Assembly (NCBI GenBank): GCA_028343855.1
Contig: JAOLZN010000003.1
Span: forward strand, 39,001-103,000
Length of the DNA stretch: 64,000 bases
Source: Candidatus Nitrosopumilus sp.
GTDB lineage: Archaea; Thermoproteota; Nitrososphaeria; Nitrososphaerales; Nitrosopumilaceae
Direction of reading: 5' to 3'
Positions 1 through 8,505 of this stretch are shown here, piece after piece; the stretch's first letter is position 1, and each line of letters begins with the position of its first letter. A program made the position numbers and the translations under genes. Below the pieces are notes generated by a model. That model saw nothing but the letters and a program-made list of their open reading frames with translations. It ran no database searches and had not been told where the DNA came from.

Positions 1-1
1 T

Positions 2-1039
2 ACATCTGAGAGAGAGTTTGGTTATCAAAAATTCAATTCCAGTTTTTTTAATAGACATATTTCATTGAAAGATGATAAGGAATTACATTTGTTATTTATG
101 CAAAACATTCCATCAGATGTTTATTGCTCAAATGCATATTATGCATTTCCTAATTCTCCAATGAATGAAAAAGATTGGAAAGAAGCTGATTTGATTTTTG
201 ATATTGATGCAAAAGATCTTAATTTATCATGTAGAAAAAACCACACCGTATCTATTTGTAATCAATGTAATGAAATTTCAAAAAATACTAATCAATGTGT
301 AAAATGTAATTCAACTAAATTAGAAAAAAAATCTTTACCATGTAAAACTTGTATCGAAGCATCAAAAATTGAAGTTCTAAAATTATCTAATGTTTTGACA
401 GATGATTTGGGAATCAATAAAGAAGATATTCATATTTATTTTTCAGGTAATGAAGGATTTCATGTTTATGTCTATAATTCACAATTTCAACAATTAGGTT
501 CAAAAGAAAGATCAGAACTTGTTGATTACATTATGTTTCATGGTGCAATTCCGGAAACATTTGGAATGAAAAAATTTAAGCCTAATAGATCTTCATTTCC
601 AGATTTTGATCAAAAAGGTTGGAATGGAAGATTTTCAAAACAAGTTTTTGGTTCAAAATCAAAACGTTCAAAAATTATTTCAGAATTACTTTCTAATGGT
701 TATTCTTCATTTCAAAAAACACTTGATGATGTTTCAGAACAAATTGGTGTGAAAATTGATCCTAATGTTACAATGGATATTCATAGGATTTTTAGATTAC
801 CAGGCTCTATTAACAGTAAAAGTGGTCTTACCAAAAGTCTTTGTACTGATGTTATAAAATTTGAACCATATACTGATGCATGTTTTCTTAATGATGATTC
901 TGTTGAGGTTTTAGCTAACTGCCCAGTTGAATTTAAATTGAAAAATAAAAAATTTGGACCATACAAAAATCAAAAAATATCTATTCCGACATATGCTGCA
1001 GCTTATCTAATTTGTAAAAAATTAGCAACAATTGCTTAA
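2..1039 (+). CDS. priS: DNA primase small (catalytic) subunit PriS, 5'-truncated by window edge
   Basis: Catalytic subunit of the archaeal/eukaryotic-type primase, which makes RNA primers together with PriL. The frame is open from base 2, and the visible N-terminus reads REFGYQKF then NRHI, which matches the early REFGF...RH region of the family, so the true start lies just upstream of the window; the internal TTG at 65 is not the start. FDIDAKD (codons near 200) carries the catalytic aspartates. A Cys-rich zinc knuckle follows with three CxxC pairs at about 257-352. SGNEGFHV (about 443-466) is the nucleotide-binding motif, with N-E where many homologues have R-R. DIHRIFRLPGSIN near 776-814 is the third motif. 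About 346 residues are visible, close to full length. Confidence 0.93.
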   Translation, partial: TSEREFGYQKFNSSFFNRHISLKDDKELHLLFMQNIPSDVYCSNAYYAFPNSPMNEKDWKEADLIFDIDAKDLNLSCRKNHTVSICNQCNEISKNTNQCVKCNSTKLEKKSLPCKTCIEASKIEVLKLSNVLTDDLGINKEDIHIYFSGNEGFHVYVYNSQFQQLGSKERSELVDYIMFHGAIPETFGMKKFKPNRSSFPDFDQKGWNGRFSKQVFGSKSKRSKIISELLSNGYSSFQKTLDDVSEQIGVKIDPNVTMDIHRIFRLPGSINSKSGLTKSLCTDVIKFEPYTDACFLNDDSVEVLANCPVEFKLKNKKFGPYKNQKISIPTYAAAYLICKKLATIA

Positions 1040-1080
1040 TTTTGCTGGTAAGGCTTTAATTTAGTGAATCTCGATTAAAT

Positions 1081-3942
1081 GTGATTTTGTATAGCGCCTC
1101 TACTGATAAGCAGACTCCACCAACTGATACTGGAAAATTCATCAGATTAGCCATAATTGCAATTATTGGAATTGTGATTTTTGCTATGGTTGGAAATCAA
1201 GCAGTAATTTTATCAATGAATTTTACTGAATTTGGGGAACAATTTACTAAACCACTTTACTACACTTTACTTTCCACTTTAATTTTATCTGCAATTGCTT
1301 TGATTCGTGTAAATATTTCCAGCAGATCTTCAATTTTCTGGTATGGTATCAATACTGCAATTGGATTTATTGCTAGAGGTCCTCAACAATCTGCTTCAGT
1401 AGATATTCAAAGTTTTAGAGATTACAAATTATCTTCTCCACAATTCATTTTATGGCAAATTACTAAGATTCTCCTATTTGGTGCATTTTTTGCAAATATT
1501 ATGTTTGGATTTGCAGCAATGTCATTTATCGATGGAAATACTTTAGGTGTTGAAAATTTACCAAAATTATTTTCATTACCATTTGTAACTCCTGATACCA
1601 ATCCAAACTATGCATCTGAACAAGTAGTTCCAATGATTCCTGCATTAGTTATTTTAATTCCACCAATCCTTGCAGCTATTGGTTTACGTTTAGTTCTGTA
1701 TGTTGGAATTCATAGAATTATTGATGTTGTTACATCTTATTTGAAAGACTCTCAAGAAGGAAAACCTCGTTACCTAAATTATGTTTCAACTATTGAGGGA
1801 ATTTTTGGAATTGCTATATTGTGGATTGGTGTTAATCTTTTCTTTACAGATCAAATTGATTATAACACAAGATATGTAATTGGTGGTACACTTGTAATTG
1901 GTGCAGCTTTAATTGCATTCTCACTTATTGATAGGGTTAGAGCACGTGTTTTAACTCACATGTTTAAACGTGATGTGATAATCAGATTTGCAACAATTCT
2001 TGTTATTGCATTGATAGTTGGTGGTGTAGTAGCAGTAAACAATAGTATTGCTGATGCAAAGAAAATTGAATTTTTAGGACCATATACAGCTCAACAAATT
2101 GGAGTTAATAGATATCTTGGAGAATTAAATGATGTTCAAGAAAATATTCATGATGTACAATTAACATCCGTTTCAGCGAATAATATTAAAAATTATGTAA
2201 ATCAAAATAGTGATGTTTTAGATGTAATTCGAGTTTGGGATTGGGAAGCTGCATTTGCTAAATTAAAACCTGAAATAGGATTAATCCCTTACGTTGATTT
2301 TGAAGATAATGACATTCTTAGATTTAACAATACTTTGTATTGGACTGCATCGATGAAACCAATTCTCCCATCTTCTGTTAGTCTTGATAATAGATGGTAC
2401 AATGAACATTTAGTCTATACTCACGTTCCAGAAGGATTTTTGACTTTAGAAGCAACTGATGGTCAGATTGTTGACAGTGGAGAATTTTTCAAACAAAGAG
2501 AAATTTACTATGGTGAAGGTGGATTATTTGAACAAACTTGGTCAGGATTTCCAACAGGAAGAGGAGATACTAGTGCAGAACTTGGCGGTGTATCCTATTC
2601 TGGTATTGGAGGTTTAGATGTTGCACCACCACTTAGTTGGATCTTTGAACCAAATTTCTTACTATCATTTCCAGGTGAATCTGTACATATTATGAGATAC
2701 AAGGATGTGCATGATAGAATGGAAACATTGTATCCATATTTCCTATATGATTTATTTGGAAAAGAATTGGATTCATTGCCTGTAACTGATGGAGAAAATT
2801 CCTATTGGTTAATTCCATTAATTATTGGATTTGATACACGTGATGTTCCATGGTCTGTTGGTAATCCATACTTACGTTTGGTAGGTTATGCACTCGTTGA
2901 TTCCTATAATGGTGATATCCAATTATTGAAAACTGGTGATGATTTCTTTACCGATATGTTTGCTAGTCAATATTCTGAACAATTTGAACCAATGCCTTCA
3001 TGGTTAGAAGAACAAATTAGATATCCAGTAGAATTATTCAATTGGAAAACTGAGATGTATAATATTTACCACGTAACAAATGTTGAAACATTCATTCAAG
3101 CCAATGAATTTTATGAAATTCCACGCGGTCTTGATACTTACTATGTAGAAGCAAAACCACCTGGATTTGAGAAAACTTCCTTTTTGGGATTACTCTCATT
3201 AGAATTGAAGGGTTCACAAGGAAGAAATCTTGCCGGATATATGGTAGTTGAAAATGATCTTGCTACTTTAGGTGATTTACAATTTTATGAAATACCACTA
3301 GATTCTGAAACAAAATTAATTGGACCTACTGCAGTTAGGGAAGCTCTTGATAGAGATCCTGAATTTGCTCAATTGAAAACATTACTTAGAAATCCAAGAA
3401 TTGGTGATAATATTTTGTATCGTGTAGGTGATCATGATGTATACTTCATTCCTGTTTATACAGCTGGTGCAGGCGGTGTAGTTGCACAATTAGGTACAAT
3501 TGCAGCAGTTGGTGCAGCATTTAATGGAGAATACTTTGTAGGATTGGGTGATACTCAAGAACAAGCATTTGAACAATATTTGAAAAAGGTATCTGGTGTA
3601 GCATCAACTACAACAACTGCTGATGATGATTACGTTGAATTACTAAAATCAGATAGAATTGATATTATAAAATCCATATTTGAAAATAATGAAATTGTGA
3701 TTGCTGAACCAACATCAATTCAGATACCTTTGTCATTTAATGAAGGAGAATTATTCTTCTTTACCGAAGATGATCGTGCAGATACAGAAGAATTCCTATC
3801 CCAATTCATTGATGACTTCGTAAAACCACGTAGTGATAGAGTATTCATGTGGGAAGAAGACACAATTCTCAATATTGGAACTGTATTTGTGAAAGATGGA
3901 TTACCTGAGATACATTATGTATCAATTGAGGTTGGCAACTAA
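1081..3942 (+). CDS. UPF0182 family multi-pass membrane protein
   Basis: Large 953-residue membrane protein of the UPF0182 (COG1615) family, whose biochemical role is not established. About seven hydrophobic helices lie in the first third (near residues 20-44, 60-77, 122-149, 186-211, 240-257, 266-284 and 300-322). A long mostly soluble part of about 600 residues follows, probably outside the membrane. Length is normal for the family (roughly 850-1000). A Thr-rich turn followed by DDDYVELL near residues 842-855 may be a linker before a small C-terminal domain. The start is GTG, 41 bases after priS. Its TAA stop directly abuts the TTG start of the next gene, suggesting a shared transcript and translational coupling. 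Family assignment is good; function is unknown. Confidence 0.85.
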   Translation: MILYSASTDKQTPPTDTGKFIRLAIIAIIGIVIFAMVGNQAVILSMNFTEFGEQFTKPLYYTLLSTLILSAIALIRVNISSRSSIFWYGINTAIGFIARGPQQSASVDIQSFRDYKLSSPQFILWQITKILLFGAFFANIMFGFAAMSFIDGNTLGVENLPKLFSLPFVTPDTNPNYASEQVVPMIPALVILIPPILAAIGLRLVLYVGIHRIIDVVTSYLKDSQEGKPRYLNYVSTIEGIFGIAILWIGVNLFFTDQIDYNTRYVIGGTLVIGAALIAFSLIDRVRARVLTHMFKRDVIIRFATILVIALIVGGVVAVNNSIADAKKIEFLGPYTAQQIGVNRYLGELNDVQENIHDVQLTSVSANNIKNYVNQNSDVLDVIRVWDWEAAFAKLKPEIGLIPYVDFEDNDILRFNNTLYWTASMKPILPSSVSLDNRWYNEHLVYTHVPEGFLTLEATDGQIVDSGEFFKQREIYYGEGGLFEQTWSGFPTGRGDTSAELGGVSYSGIGGLDVAPPLSWIFEPNFLLSFPGESVHIMRYKDVHDRMETLYPYFLYDLFGKELDSLPVTDGENSYWLIPLIIGFDTRDVPWSVGNPYLRLVGYALVDSYNGDIQLLKTGDDFFTDMFASQYSEQFEPMPSWLEEQIRYPVELFNWKTEMYNIYHVTNVETFIQANEFYEIPRGLDTYYVEAKPPGFEKTSFLGLLSLELKGSQGRNLAGYMVVENDLATLGDLQFYEIPLDSETKLIGPTAVREALDRDPEFAQLKTLLRNPRIGDNILYRVGDHDVYFIPVYTAGAGGVVAQLGTIAAVGAAFNGEYFVGLGDTQEQAFEQYLKKVSGVASTTTTADDDYVELLKSDRIDIIKSIFENNEIVIAEPTSIQIPLSFNEGELFFFTEDDRADTEEFLSQFIDDFVKPRSDRVFMWEEDTILNIGTVFVKDGLPEIHYVSIEVGN

Positions 3943-4485
3943 TTGCTTCTTGTTGTTGATAACGGTTCTATCTATACAAAACAATTAACAGATTTTTTAA
4001 TCAAAAAAAATATTTCTTTTGAAAAATATACTCCACATATTTTAGATTTAAATTCATTAAAAAAATATGAATTTATTATTTTATCTGGAAGACGAAAAAA
4101 TGATAAGAAAATAAATGAAGTTAATTCTAAAATTATTAATTTTTCAATTGATAATAATAAAAAATTACTTGGTATATGCTATGGAGCTGAAATATTAGCT
4201 TTAACATTAGGAGGTACAATTAGAAAAACAAAATCTATTCAGAAGGGAAGTGAAACAGTTAAAATTTTGAGTAATAATTTAATTACAAAAAATTCAATCA
4301 ATGTATTTGAAAGTCATACATTTGAAATTTCTAAATTACCTAATATGCTAACTATGATTGGTAAATCAAATAATTGTACATATGAAATTATTCAACATAA
4401 AGAAAAACTAATTTTTGGAACTCAATTTCATCCTGAAATGAGTTTTGATGGTAATAATTTAATAGAAAATTTTTGTTCACTTTGA
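3943..4485 (+). CDS. Class I glutamine amidotransferase, GuaA-glutaminase-like
   Basis: A stand-alone class I glutaminase domain of 180 residues that would release ammonia from glutamine for a partner synthase. The nucleophile Cys79 sits in GICYG and the His-Glu pair in QFHPE (His163, Glu165). The N-terminus LLVVDNGSIYTKQL resembles the GMP synthase glutaminase subunit, which archaea encode separately from the synthetase subunit. The length also fits that subunit. However, no GMP synthetase subunit is adjacent: the neighbours are a UPF0182 membrane protein and a C39-like/TPR protein. Its substrate partner is therefore uncertain. The TTG start follows the previous TAA with no gap, and its own TGA is followed at once by another TTG, so it sits in the middle of a gapless run. 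Confidence 0.8.
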   Translation: MLLVVDNGSIYTKQLTDFLIKKNISFEKYTPHILDLNSLKKYEFIILSGRRKNDKKINEVNSKIINFSIDNNKKLLGICYGAEILALTLGGTIRKTKSIQKGSETVKILSNNLITKNSINVFESHTFEISKLPNMLTMIGKSNNCTYEIIQHKEKLIFGTQFHPEMSFDGNNLIENFCSL

Positions 4486-4518
4486 TTGATTTTAATAACT
4501 CTCAAAATTCTTTATTTT

Positions 4519-5484
4519 ATGGATGAAGAACAGGAACATCAATTGCTTTTGCCTCTAGTTGAGGAAGAAAATATTTGCCTACCTTTACCCATCAATGTTG
4601 TTTCTAGATATTGGAATATTGAATTACCTATGGCAGAAGCTACTGAATCTGCTAAAAAATATTCTGATTTCAATGGAAGTATAATGATTGAAGGAATAGA
4701 ACTAGCAGAGAGACATGGATTATCCTGTAAAATTGTCCATTCTTCTTTAATTGAATTAAAAAAAATTATTGACTCCGGTATTCCACCAATTGTAATTCTT
4801 CCTGGAATTCCTGAAATTACACAACATGCTTCAGTAATTACTGGTTATAATGAAGAAGAAAAAACAATTCTTCATTATATTCAAAAAGGTAATCAAGAGG
4901 GTGAACAACAAGAAGGAGCAATTCCACAAAATGTTTTTGATAGGGAATGGTCTGAAGAAGGAAGATTATTGATAATTATATCACCATCTGAGATTTTATC
5001 TAAAGTTACATTAGAAAATAATTCACAAAATGAATCTAATCGCTTATGTTTTAATTCTGAAAAACTAAACATTCTAAAAAATTCTACTGAAGCAATATCA
5101 TCATTAAAAAAATCTATTGAACTTGATTCAAATAATTCAACAGCTTTACATTTGTATGGCACAATGTTGAATCAACAAAATTCTCCAGAATGTATTTCAT
5201 TTTATGAAAGAAGCCTAAAAATTAATGCTAGATCATATTTGACATTTAACGGGTTAGGAAATTTTTATTTAAAAATAAATGAATTTGAAAAAGCTGAAAA
5301 TTCTTACAGTAAGGCAATTGAAATTAATCCAAAAAGATCTGCAAAAATTTACAAAAATCGTGCGTACTTGCGTGAAAAATTAAATAAAAATTCTGATGCT
5401 AAAGAGGATCTTAAATCATATTTGCAATATTTTCCAAAAGCACCTGATAGAGGAATAATAGAACAAGCAATTAGAGAAATTTGA
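4519..5484 (+). CDS. C39-peptidase-like domain protein with C-terminal TPR repeats
   Basis: About 321 residues in two parts. Counting from ATG 4519, the first ~150 residues resemble a papain-fold C39-type peptidase. They contain ENICLPLPINVVSRYW, like the Cys-Gly-Pro...RYW region of that family, and later a His in ITQHASVITGY, like the family His strand. The first motif has Cys-Leu-Pro-Leu-Pro instead of Cys-Gly-Pro-Ala, so catalysis is uncertain. The C-terminal half carries about three TPR motifs (for example YLTFNGLGNFYLKINEFEKA and the following A-IEINPKRSAKIYKNRAYL), which usually bind proteins. An alternative TTG start at 4486 abuts the previous stop and would add a hydrophobic 11-residue leader. 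It ends the UPF0182-amidotransferase run. Function is unknown. Confidence 0.72.
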   Translation: MDEEQEHQLLLPLVEEENICLPLPINVVSRYWNIELPMAEATESAKKYSDFNGSIMIEGIELAERHGLSCKIVHSSLIELKKIIDSGIPPIVILPGIPEITQHASVITGYNEEEKTILHYIQKGNQEGEQQEGAIPQNVFDREWSEEGRLLIIISPSEILSKVTLENNSQNESNRLCFNSEKLNILKNSTEAISSLKKSIELDSNNSTALHLYGTMLNQQNSPECISFYERSLKINARSYLTFNGLGNFYLKINEFEKAENSYSKAIEINPKRSAKIYKNRAYLREKLNKNSDAKEDLKSYLQYFPKAPDRGIIEQAIREI

Positions 5485-5585
5485 GCATACATAGAGGATA
5501 ATCTTACGTTATACGACTGTGAAATACTCCAATTGAAATGTAACTCAATAATTATAATTAAATATCTTCATTGACTAACTACAGT

Positions 5586-5759
5586 ATGGATGCAAAATGT
5601 CCCGAATGTGAAAGAGTCGCAGTTTTAGATGACGATGTCACCAGTGTAAAATGTCCTCATTGTAATTTTGAAGCAGACTATGACACTTATCTTGAAATCA
5701 TGAAGGATCATGCAATGAACATAGCATCTGATTATATTCCAGATCGACCTGGTATGTAA
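5586..5759 (+). CDS. Small zinc-ribbon protein (57 aa)
   Basis: A short acidic protein with two CxxC pairs (KCPEC and KCPHC), about 15 residues apart, forming a classical zinc ribbon; the C-terminus is a helix-like EIMKDHAMNIASDYIP. Such stand-alone ribbons are common in archaea and often bind nucleic acid or proteins; no specific role can be read here. I prefer ATG 5586. A TTG at 5571 would add MTNYS. An AT-rich TATA-like block (TAATTATAATTAAAT, about 5549-5563) lies a suitable distance upstream for a near-leaderless transcript. It converges on a second tiny zinc-ribbon gene on the other strand, with stops directly side by side at 5759/5760. Confidence 0.75.
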   Translation: MDAKCPECERVAVLDDDVTSVKCPHCNFEADYDTYLEIMKDHAMNIASDYIPDRPGM

Positions 5760-5882
5760 TTACCAATAATTTCCCTTATCTGAACAATCTAAATGAGCGC
5801 CACAATTTGGACAAAACATATGACATGCTTGCATGTCTACCATTTTATTTTCACATCTTGGACATATGATTTCTTCTGCCAT
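5760..5882 (-). CDS. Tiny zinc-ribbon protein (40 aa)
   Basis: Reading the minus strand from ATG at 5882 gives an uninterrupted 40-codon frame ending in TAA at 5760. The protein starts MAEEIICPRCENKMVDMQAC and ends in FCPNCGAHLDCSDKGNYW. Two CxxC pairs (Cys7/Cys10 and Cys24/Cys27) plus extra Cys20, Cys33 and His residues make a convincing single zinc ribbon of the type seen in many archaeal mini-proteins. It is too short for usual ORF cut-offs. It converges tail-to-tail with the 57-residue zinc ribbon, and its start faces the eS6 gene across about 74 bases. No function can be assigned. The conserved-looking metal ligands argue that it is a real gene and not a chance frame. Confidence 0.68.
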   Translation of the reverse strand: MAEEIICPRCENKMVDMQACHMFCPNCGAHLDCSDKGNYW

Positions 5883-5956
5883 GACTATCCATAGAAATTC
5901 TGATTTAAAAATAATGTCCAAAGGTTAATTAGTACTTCAACTTTTTTTTTGAATAA

Positions 5957-6355
5957 TTGGCAAACTTCAAGATTACAATATCTGACATTAAAGGAAAATC
6001 TCTATCCAAAGAACTCAAAGATAGCGATGCAAATCCATTATTGGGATTACAATTAGGAAACGAAACAGATGCAACTGTTGTTGGCCTTAGTGGAAAATTA
6101 AAACTCACCGGAGGCAGTGATAAATCTGGAGTTCCTATGAGAGACGATGTTCATGGTTCTGCAAGAAAACGTGTTTTACTTTCTAAAGGTGTAGGATTAC
6201 AAGATGCAGAACATGGAGATAGGGTTAGAAAATTAATTCGTGGAAATACAATCTCTGAAGAAATTTATCAAATTAATTGTAGATTTGATGGTGAATTACC
6301 TGTTGAAGCACCAGCTGAAGAACCAGCTGCAGAAACCGAAGATAAGAAAGAATAA
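5957..6355 (+). CDS. rps6e: 30S ribosomal protein eS6
   Basis: Small-subunit ribosomal protein shared by archaea and eukaryotes. The N-terminus MANFKITISDIKGKSL, the stretch DVHGSARKRVLLSKGVG and the GDRVRKLIRGNTISEEIYQIN segment are diagnostic. At 132 residues it is the usual archaeal length, and the last ~20 residues form an Ala/Glu-rich acidic tail (VEAPAEEPAAETEDKKE). The start is TTG at 5957, placed directly before the conserved ANFK. It lies 31 bases upstream of aIF2 gamma on the same strand, the common archaeal order eS6 - aIF2 gamma - PIN protein, so the three probably share a transcript. Confidence 0.95.
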   Translation: MANFKITISDIKGKSLSKELKDSDANPLLGLQLGNETDATVVGLSGKLKLTGGSDKSGVPMRDDVHGSARKRVLLSKGVGLQDAEHGDRVRKLIRGNTISEEIYQINCRFDGELPVEAPAEEPAAETEDKKE

Positions 6356-6386
6356 CTTAACATATACCGATTCTATATTTTGACTC

Positions 6387-7649
6387 ATGCATTGGCGAGA
6401 TACACTTCCTGATTGGTACATTAAAAAATATGGTTATCAACCATGTGTAAACATTGGAACTTCTGGTCATGTCGATCATGGAAAAACTAGTCTTATTCAA
6501 GCATTAACAGGTTCGTGGACTAGTGTACACAGTCAAGAATTAAAACGTGGAATTACAATACGTGTTGGTTATTCTGACGCTGCTTTTTACAAATGTAAAA
6601 AATGTGAAGAACCTTTAGGATATTCTACAACTCCAAAATGTAATAATTGTGGGGATGAAAGTGAATTAACTAGAGTTGTAAGCTTTGTAGATAGTCCTGG
6701 ACACGAAAGTCTGATGGCAAATATGCTTTCTGGTTCTGCATTAATGGATGGTGCATTATTATTAGTTGCAGCAAATGAACAAGTTCCTAAACCACAAACC
6801 AAAGAACATCTTTTGGCTCTTCAAACTCTTGGAATTCAACAAATAGTTGTACTTCAAAATAAAGTAGATTTAGTTGCATATGATGAAGTAATGACAAATT
6901 ATAAGGATATTACAAAATTTGTTAAGGGAACTAACGCATCAAAATCTCCTATTATTCCAATTTCTGCTCAATCTGGGTTAAATCTTGATGCATTAATTGG
7001 TGCCATTGAATCTTCAATTAAAACACCTGAACGAGATGAAAAAGCTGATCCTGTCATGCATGTATTACGTTCTTTTGATGTAAACAAACCTGGTATCAAA
7101 TTAAAAGACATCAAAGGAGGTGTCATTGGTGGTAGTTTAACTCAAGGAATTTTCAACGTTGGGGATGAAATAGAAATTAAACCTGGTTTAATGAATGAAA
7201 AAAAGAAATCTTATGAACCTATTCTTACACAAATCACTTCATTAGGAACTGCTGCAGGAATTGTTGAATCTGTAAAACCTGGAGGTTTAGTTGCAATTGG
7301 TACAAAATTAGATCCATCAATGACTAGAAGTGATTCATTCATTGGTTCAGTAATTGGAAAACCAGGAACACTTCCAGAAAACTCTACAAAGCTAAAACTA
7401 GATGTAAATTTATTTGATTCAGCTGTAGGTACTACTGAAGATATCAAAGTAGATCCAATCAAAACAGGTGAATTACTAAGATTAAACATTGGAACTGCTC
7501 CAGTATTAGGTAAAGTCATTAAAGTGAAATCATCCAAAGTAGAAATTGAACTCAGACGACCTGCTTGCATCTTTGAAAATGGACATGTAGCAATAAGTAG
7601 AAGAATTGCTGAAAGATGGAGATTAATTGGTGCAGGTATAGTTGGTTGA
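6387..7649 (+). CDS. eif2g: Translation initiation factor aIF2 subunit gamma
   Basis: GTPase subunit of the heterotrimeric initiation factor aIF2, which delivers initiator Met-tRNA to the small ribosomal subunit. G-domain motifs are clear: GHVDHGKT (residues 27-34), RGITI (54-58), DSPGH (102-106) and NKVD (about 158-161). A zinc knuckle with Cys70/Cys73 and Cys85/Cys88 is inserted in the G domain, as is normal for this subunit. Domains II and III (beta barrels) follow. The length of 420 is typical. The alpha subunit is encoded about 1 kb downstream on the opposite strand; the beta subunit is not in this window. The stop overlaps the start of the PIN-domain gene by 8 bases. Confidence 0.97.
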   Translation: MHWRDTLPDWYIKKYGYQPCVNIGTSGHVDHGKTSLIQALTGSWTSVHSQELKRGITIRVGYSDAAFYKCKKCEEPLGYSTTPKCNNCGDESELTRVVSFVDSPGHESLMANMLSGSALMDGALLLVAANEQVPKPQTKEHLLALQTLGIQQIVVLQNKVDLVAYDEVMTNYKDITKFVKGTNASKSPIIPISAQSGLNLDALIGAIESSIKTPERDEKADPVMHVLRSFDVNKPGIKLKDIKGGVIGGSLTQGIFNVGDEIEIKPGLMNEKKKSYEPILTQITSLGTAAGIVESVKPGGLVAIGTKLDPSMTRSDSFIGSVIGKPGTLPENSTKLKLDVNLFDSAVGTTEDIKVDPIKTGELLRLNIGTAPVLGKVIKVKSSKVEIELRRPACIFENGHVAISRRIAERWRLIGAGIVG

Positions 7650-8010
7650 AGTACTCTGTGACACCAATTTTTTAATTCATTTAGCAACTAAGCGAATTAA
7701 AAATATTGATAATTTAGATATGGAAATAGGCTCAATTTCTTTTATTGTTCCAGAAGTTGTTAAAAATGAATTAATAAGACTACAAGAAATTCCAGAAAAA
7801 AATCAAGAAGTAACTATAACATTAAATTTTATTAAAAATTTTAAAATAATTTCAATTAATGGAACTTATGCGGATGAAGAATTAATTGATTATGTAAAAA
7901 ATAATCGAAGTATAATAGGTACAATGGATAAAGGACTTAAAAATAAAATCAAGAAACTAGGAAGTTCTATTTTATCTATACATAATGATAAGATTGTTCT
8001 TGAAAGTTAG
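7642..8010 (+). CDS. PIN-domain ribonuclease-like protein
   Basis: A 122-residue single PIN domain, a Mg-dependent RNase fold. Acidic positions expected at the active site are present: Asp7 in LCDTNFL, Glu43 in VKNELIRL, Asp78/Glu79 in YADEELIDY and Asp96 in GTMDKGLK. The TTG start at 7642 overlaps the end of the aIF2 gamma gene by 8 bases, implying coupled translation. A PIN protein next to aIF2 gamma is a recurrent archaeal arrangement, and eukaryotic relatives of the Fcf1/Utp24 type act in pre-rRNA processing. I infer a role in ribosome or RNA maturation and not a toxin: there is no antitoxin-like gene beside it. Confidence 0.82.
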   Translation: MVEVLCDTNFLIHLATKRIKNIDNLDMEIGSISFIVPEVVKNELIRLQEIPEKNQEVTITLNFIKNFKIISINGTYADEELIDYVKNNRSIIGTMDKGLKNKIKKLGSSILSIHNDKIVLES

Positions 8011-8045
8011 TAAACTTTATTTTAAAAATAATTCACTGAATTTGT

Positions 8046-8495
8046 ATGTCCACATTTTCTATTACTTCTGAAGATTTTAAAGAAGGTGAAGAGATTCCAA
8101 AGAAATTTGGCTATAAATTTGAAAATAAACAACCAAATATTGAACTTCATAATGTTCCAGAAAATACTATGACTATTGCATTAATTATGGATGATCCTGA
8201 TGCAATGGCAGCAGTTGGAAAAATTTGGGTACATTGGTTATTGGTTGATGGAAATTCTCTAAATTTTCCAAATGGTAACATAGCAGGAGTATTTGGAAAA
8301 GGTCTAAATGATTTTGGTGAACTTGGATATGGAGGACCTGCACCACCTAATGGTCGACATACATACATTTTCAAAGCATACGCATTAGATACAACACCAG
8401 AACTAAAGGAAGGTTACTCAAAACAAGAGTTAGAAGATGCAATGAAAGGTCATATTATTGCTGAAGCAAAATTAACTGGAACTTTTACGCCTTAA
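8046..8495 (+). CDS. YbhB/YbcL-family PEBP-like protein
   Basis: A 149-residue phosphatidylethanolamine-binding-protein (Raf kinase inhibitor-like) fold. The signature ligand-pocket segments are visible: MDDPDAM followed by KIWVHWLL, then GYGGPAPPNGRHTYIFKAYA, which is the most conserved block of the family. There is no signal peptide, so it is cytoplasmic. The archaeal and bacterial members have no firmly established function. ATG at 8046 gives the standard N-terminus ending in FTITSEDFK-like sequence (FSITSEDFKEGEEIP). It stands alone on the plus strand and converges on the nop10-aIF2 alpha pair. Confidence 0.9.
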   Translation: MSTFSITSEDFKEGEEIPKKFGYKFENKQPNIELHNVPENTMTIALIMDDPDAMAAVGKIWVHWLLVDGNSLNFPNGNIAGVFGKGLNDFGELGYGGPAPPNGRHTYIFKAYALDTTPELKEGYSKQELEDAMKGHIIAEAKLTGTFTP

Positions 8496-8505
8496 TTTTT
8501 ATCCT

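Noticed and set aside
7211..7687. Minus-strand frame of 158 codons opposite aIF2 gamma
   Set aside because: A long shadow of a conserved gene; its protein shows no domain and its codons mirror the aIF2 gamma reading frame.
7642..8010. Toxin of a VapBC-type toxin-antitoxin pair
   Set aside because: Although a PIN domain is present, no small antitoxin gene is adjacent, and the gene is coupled to aIF2 gamma, a common housekeeping arrangement.
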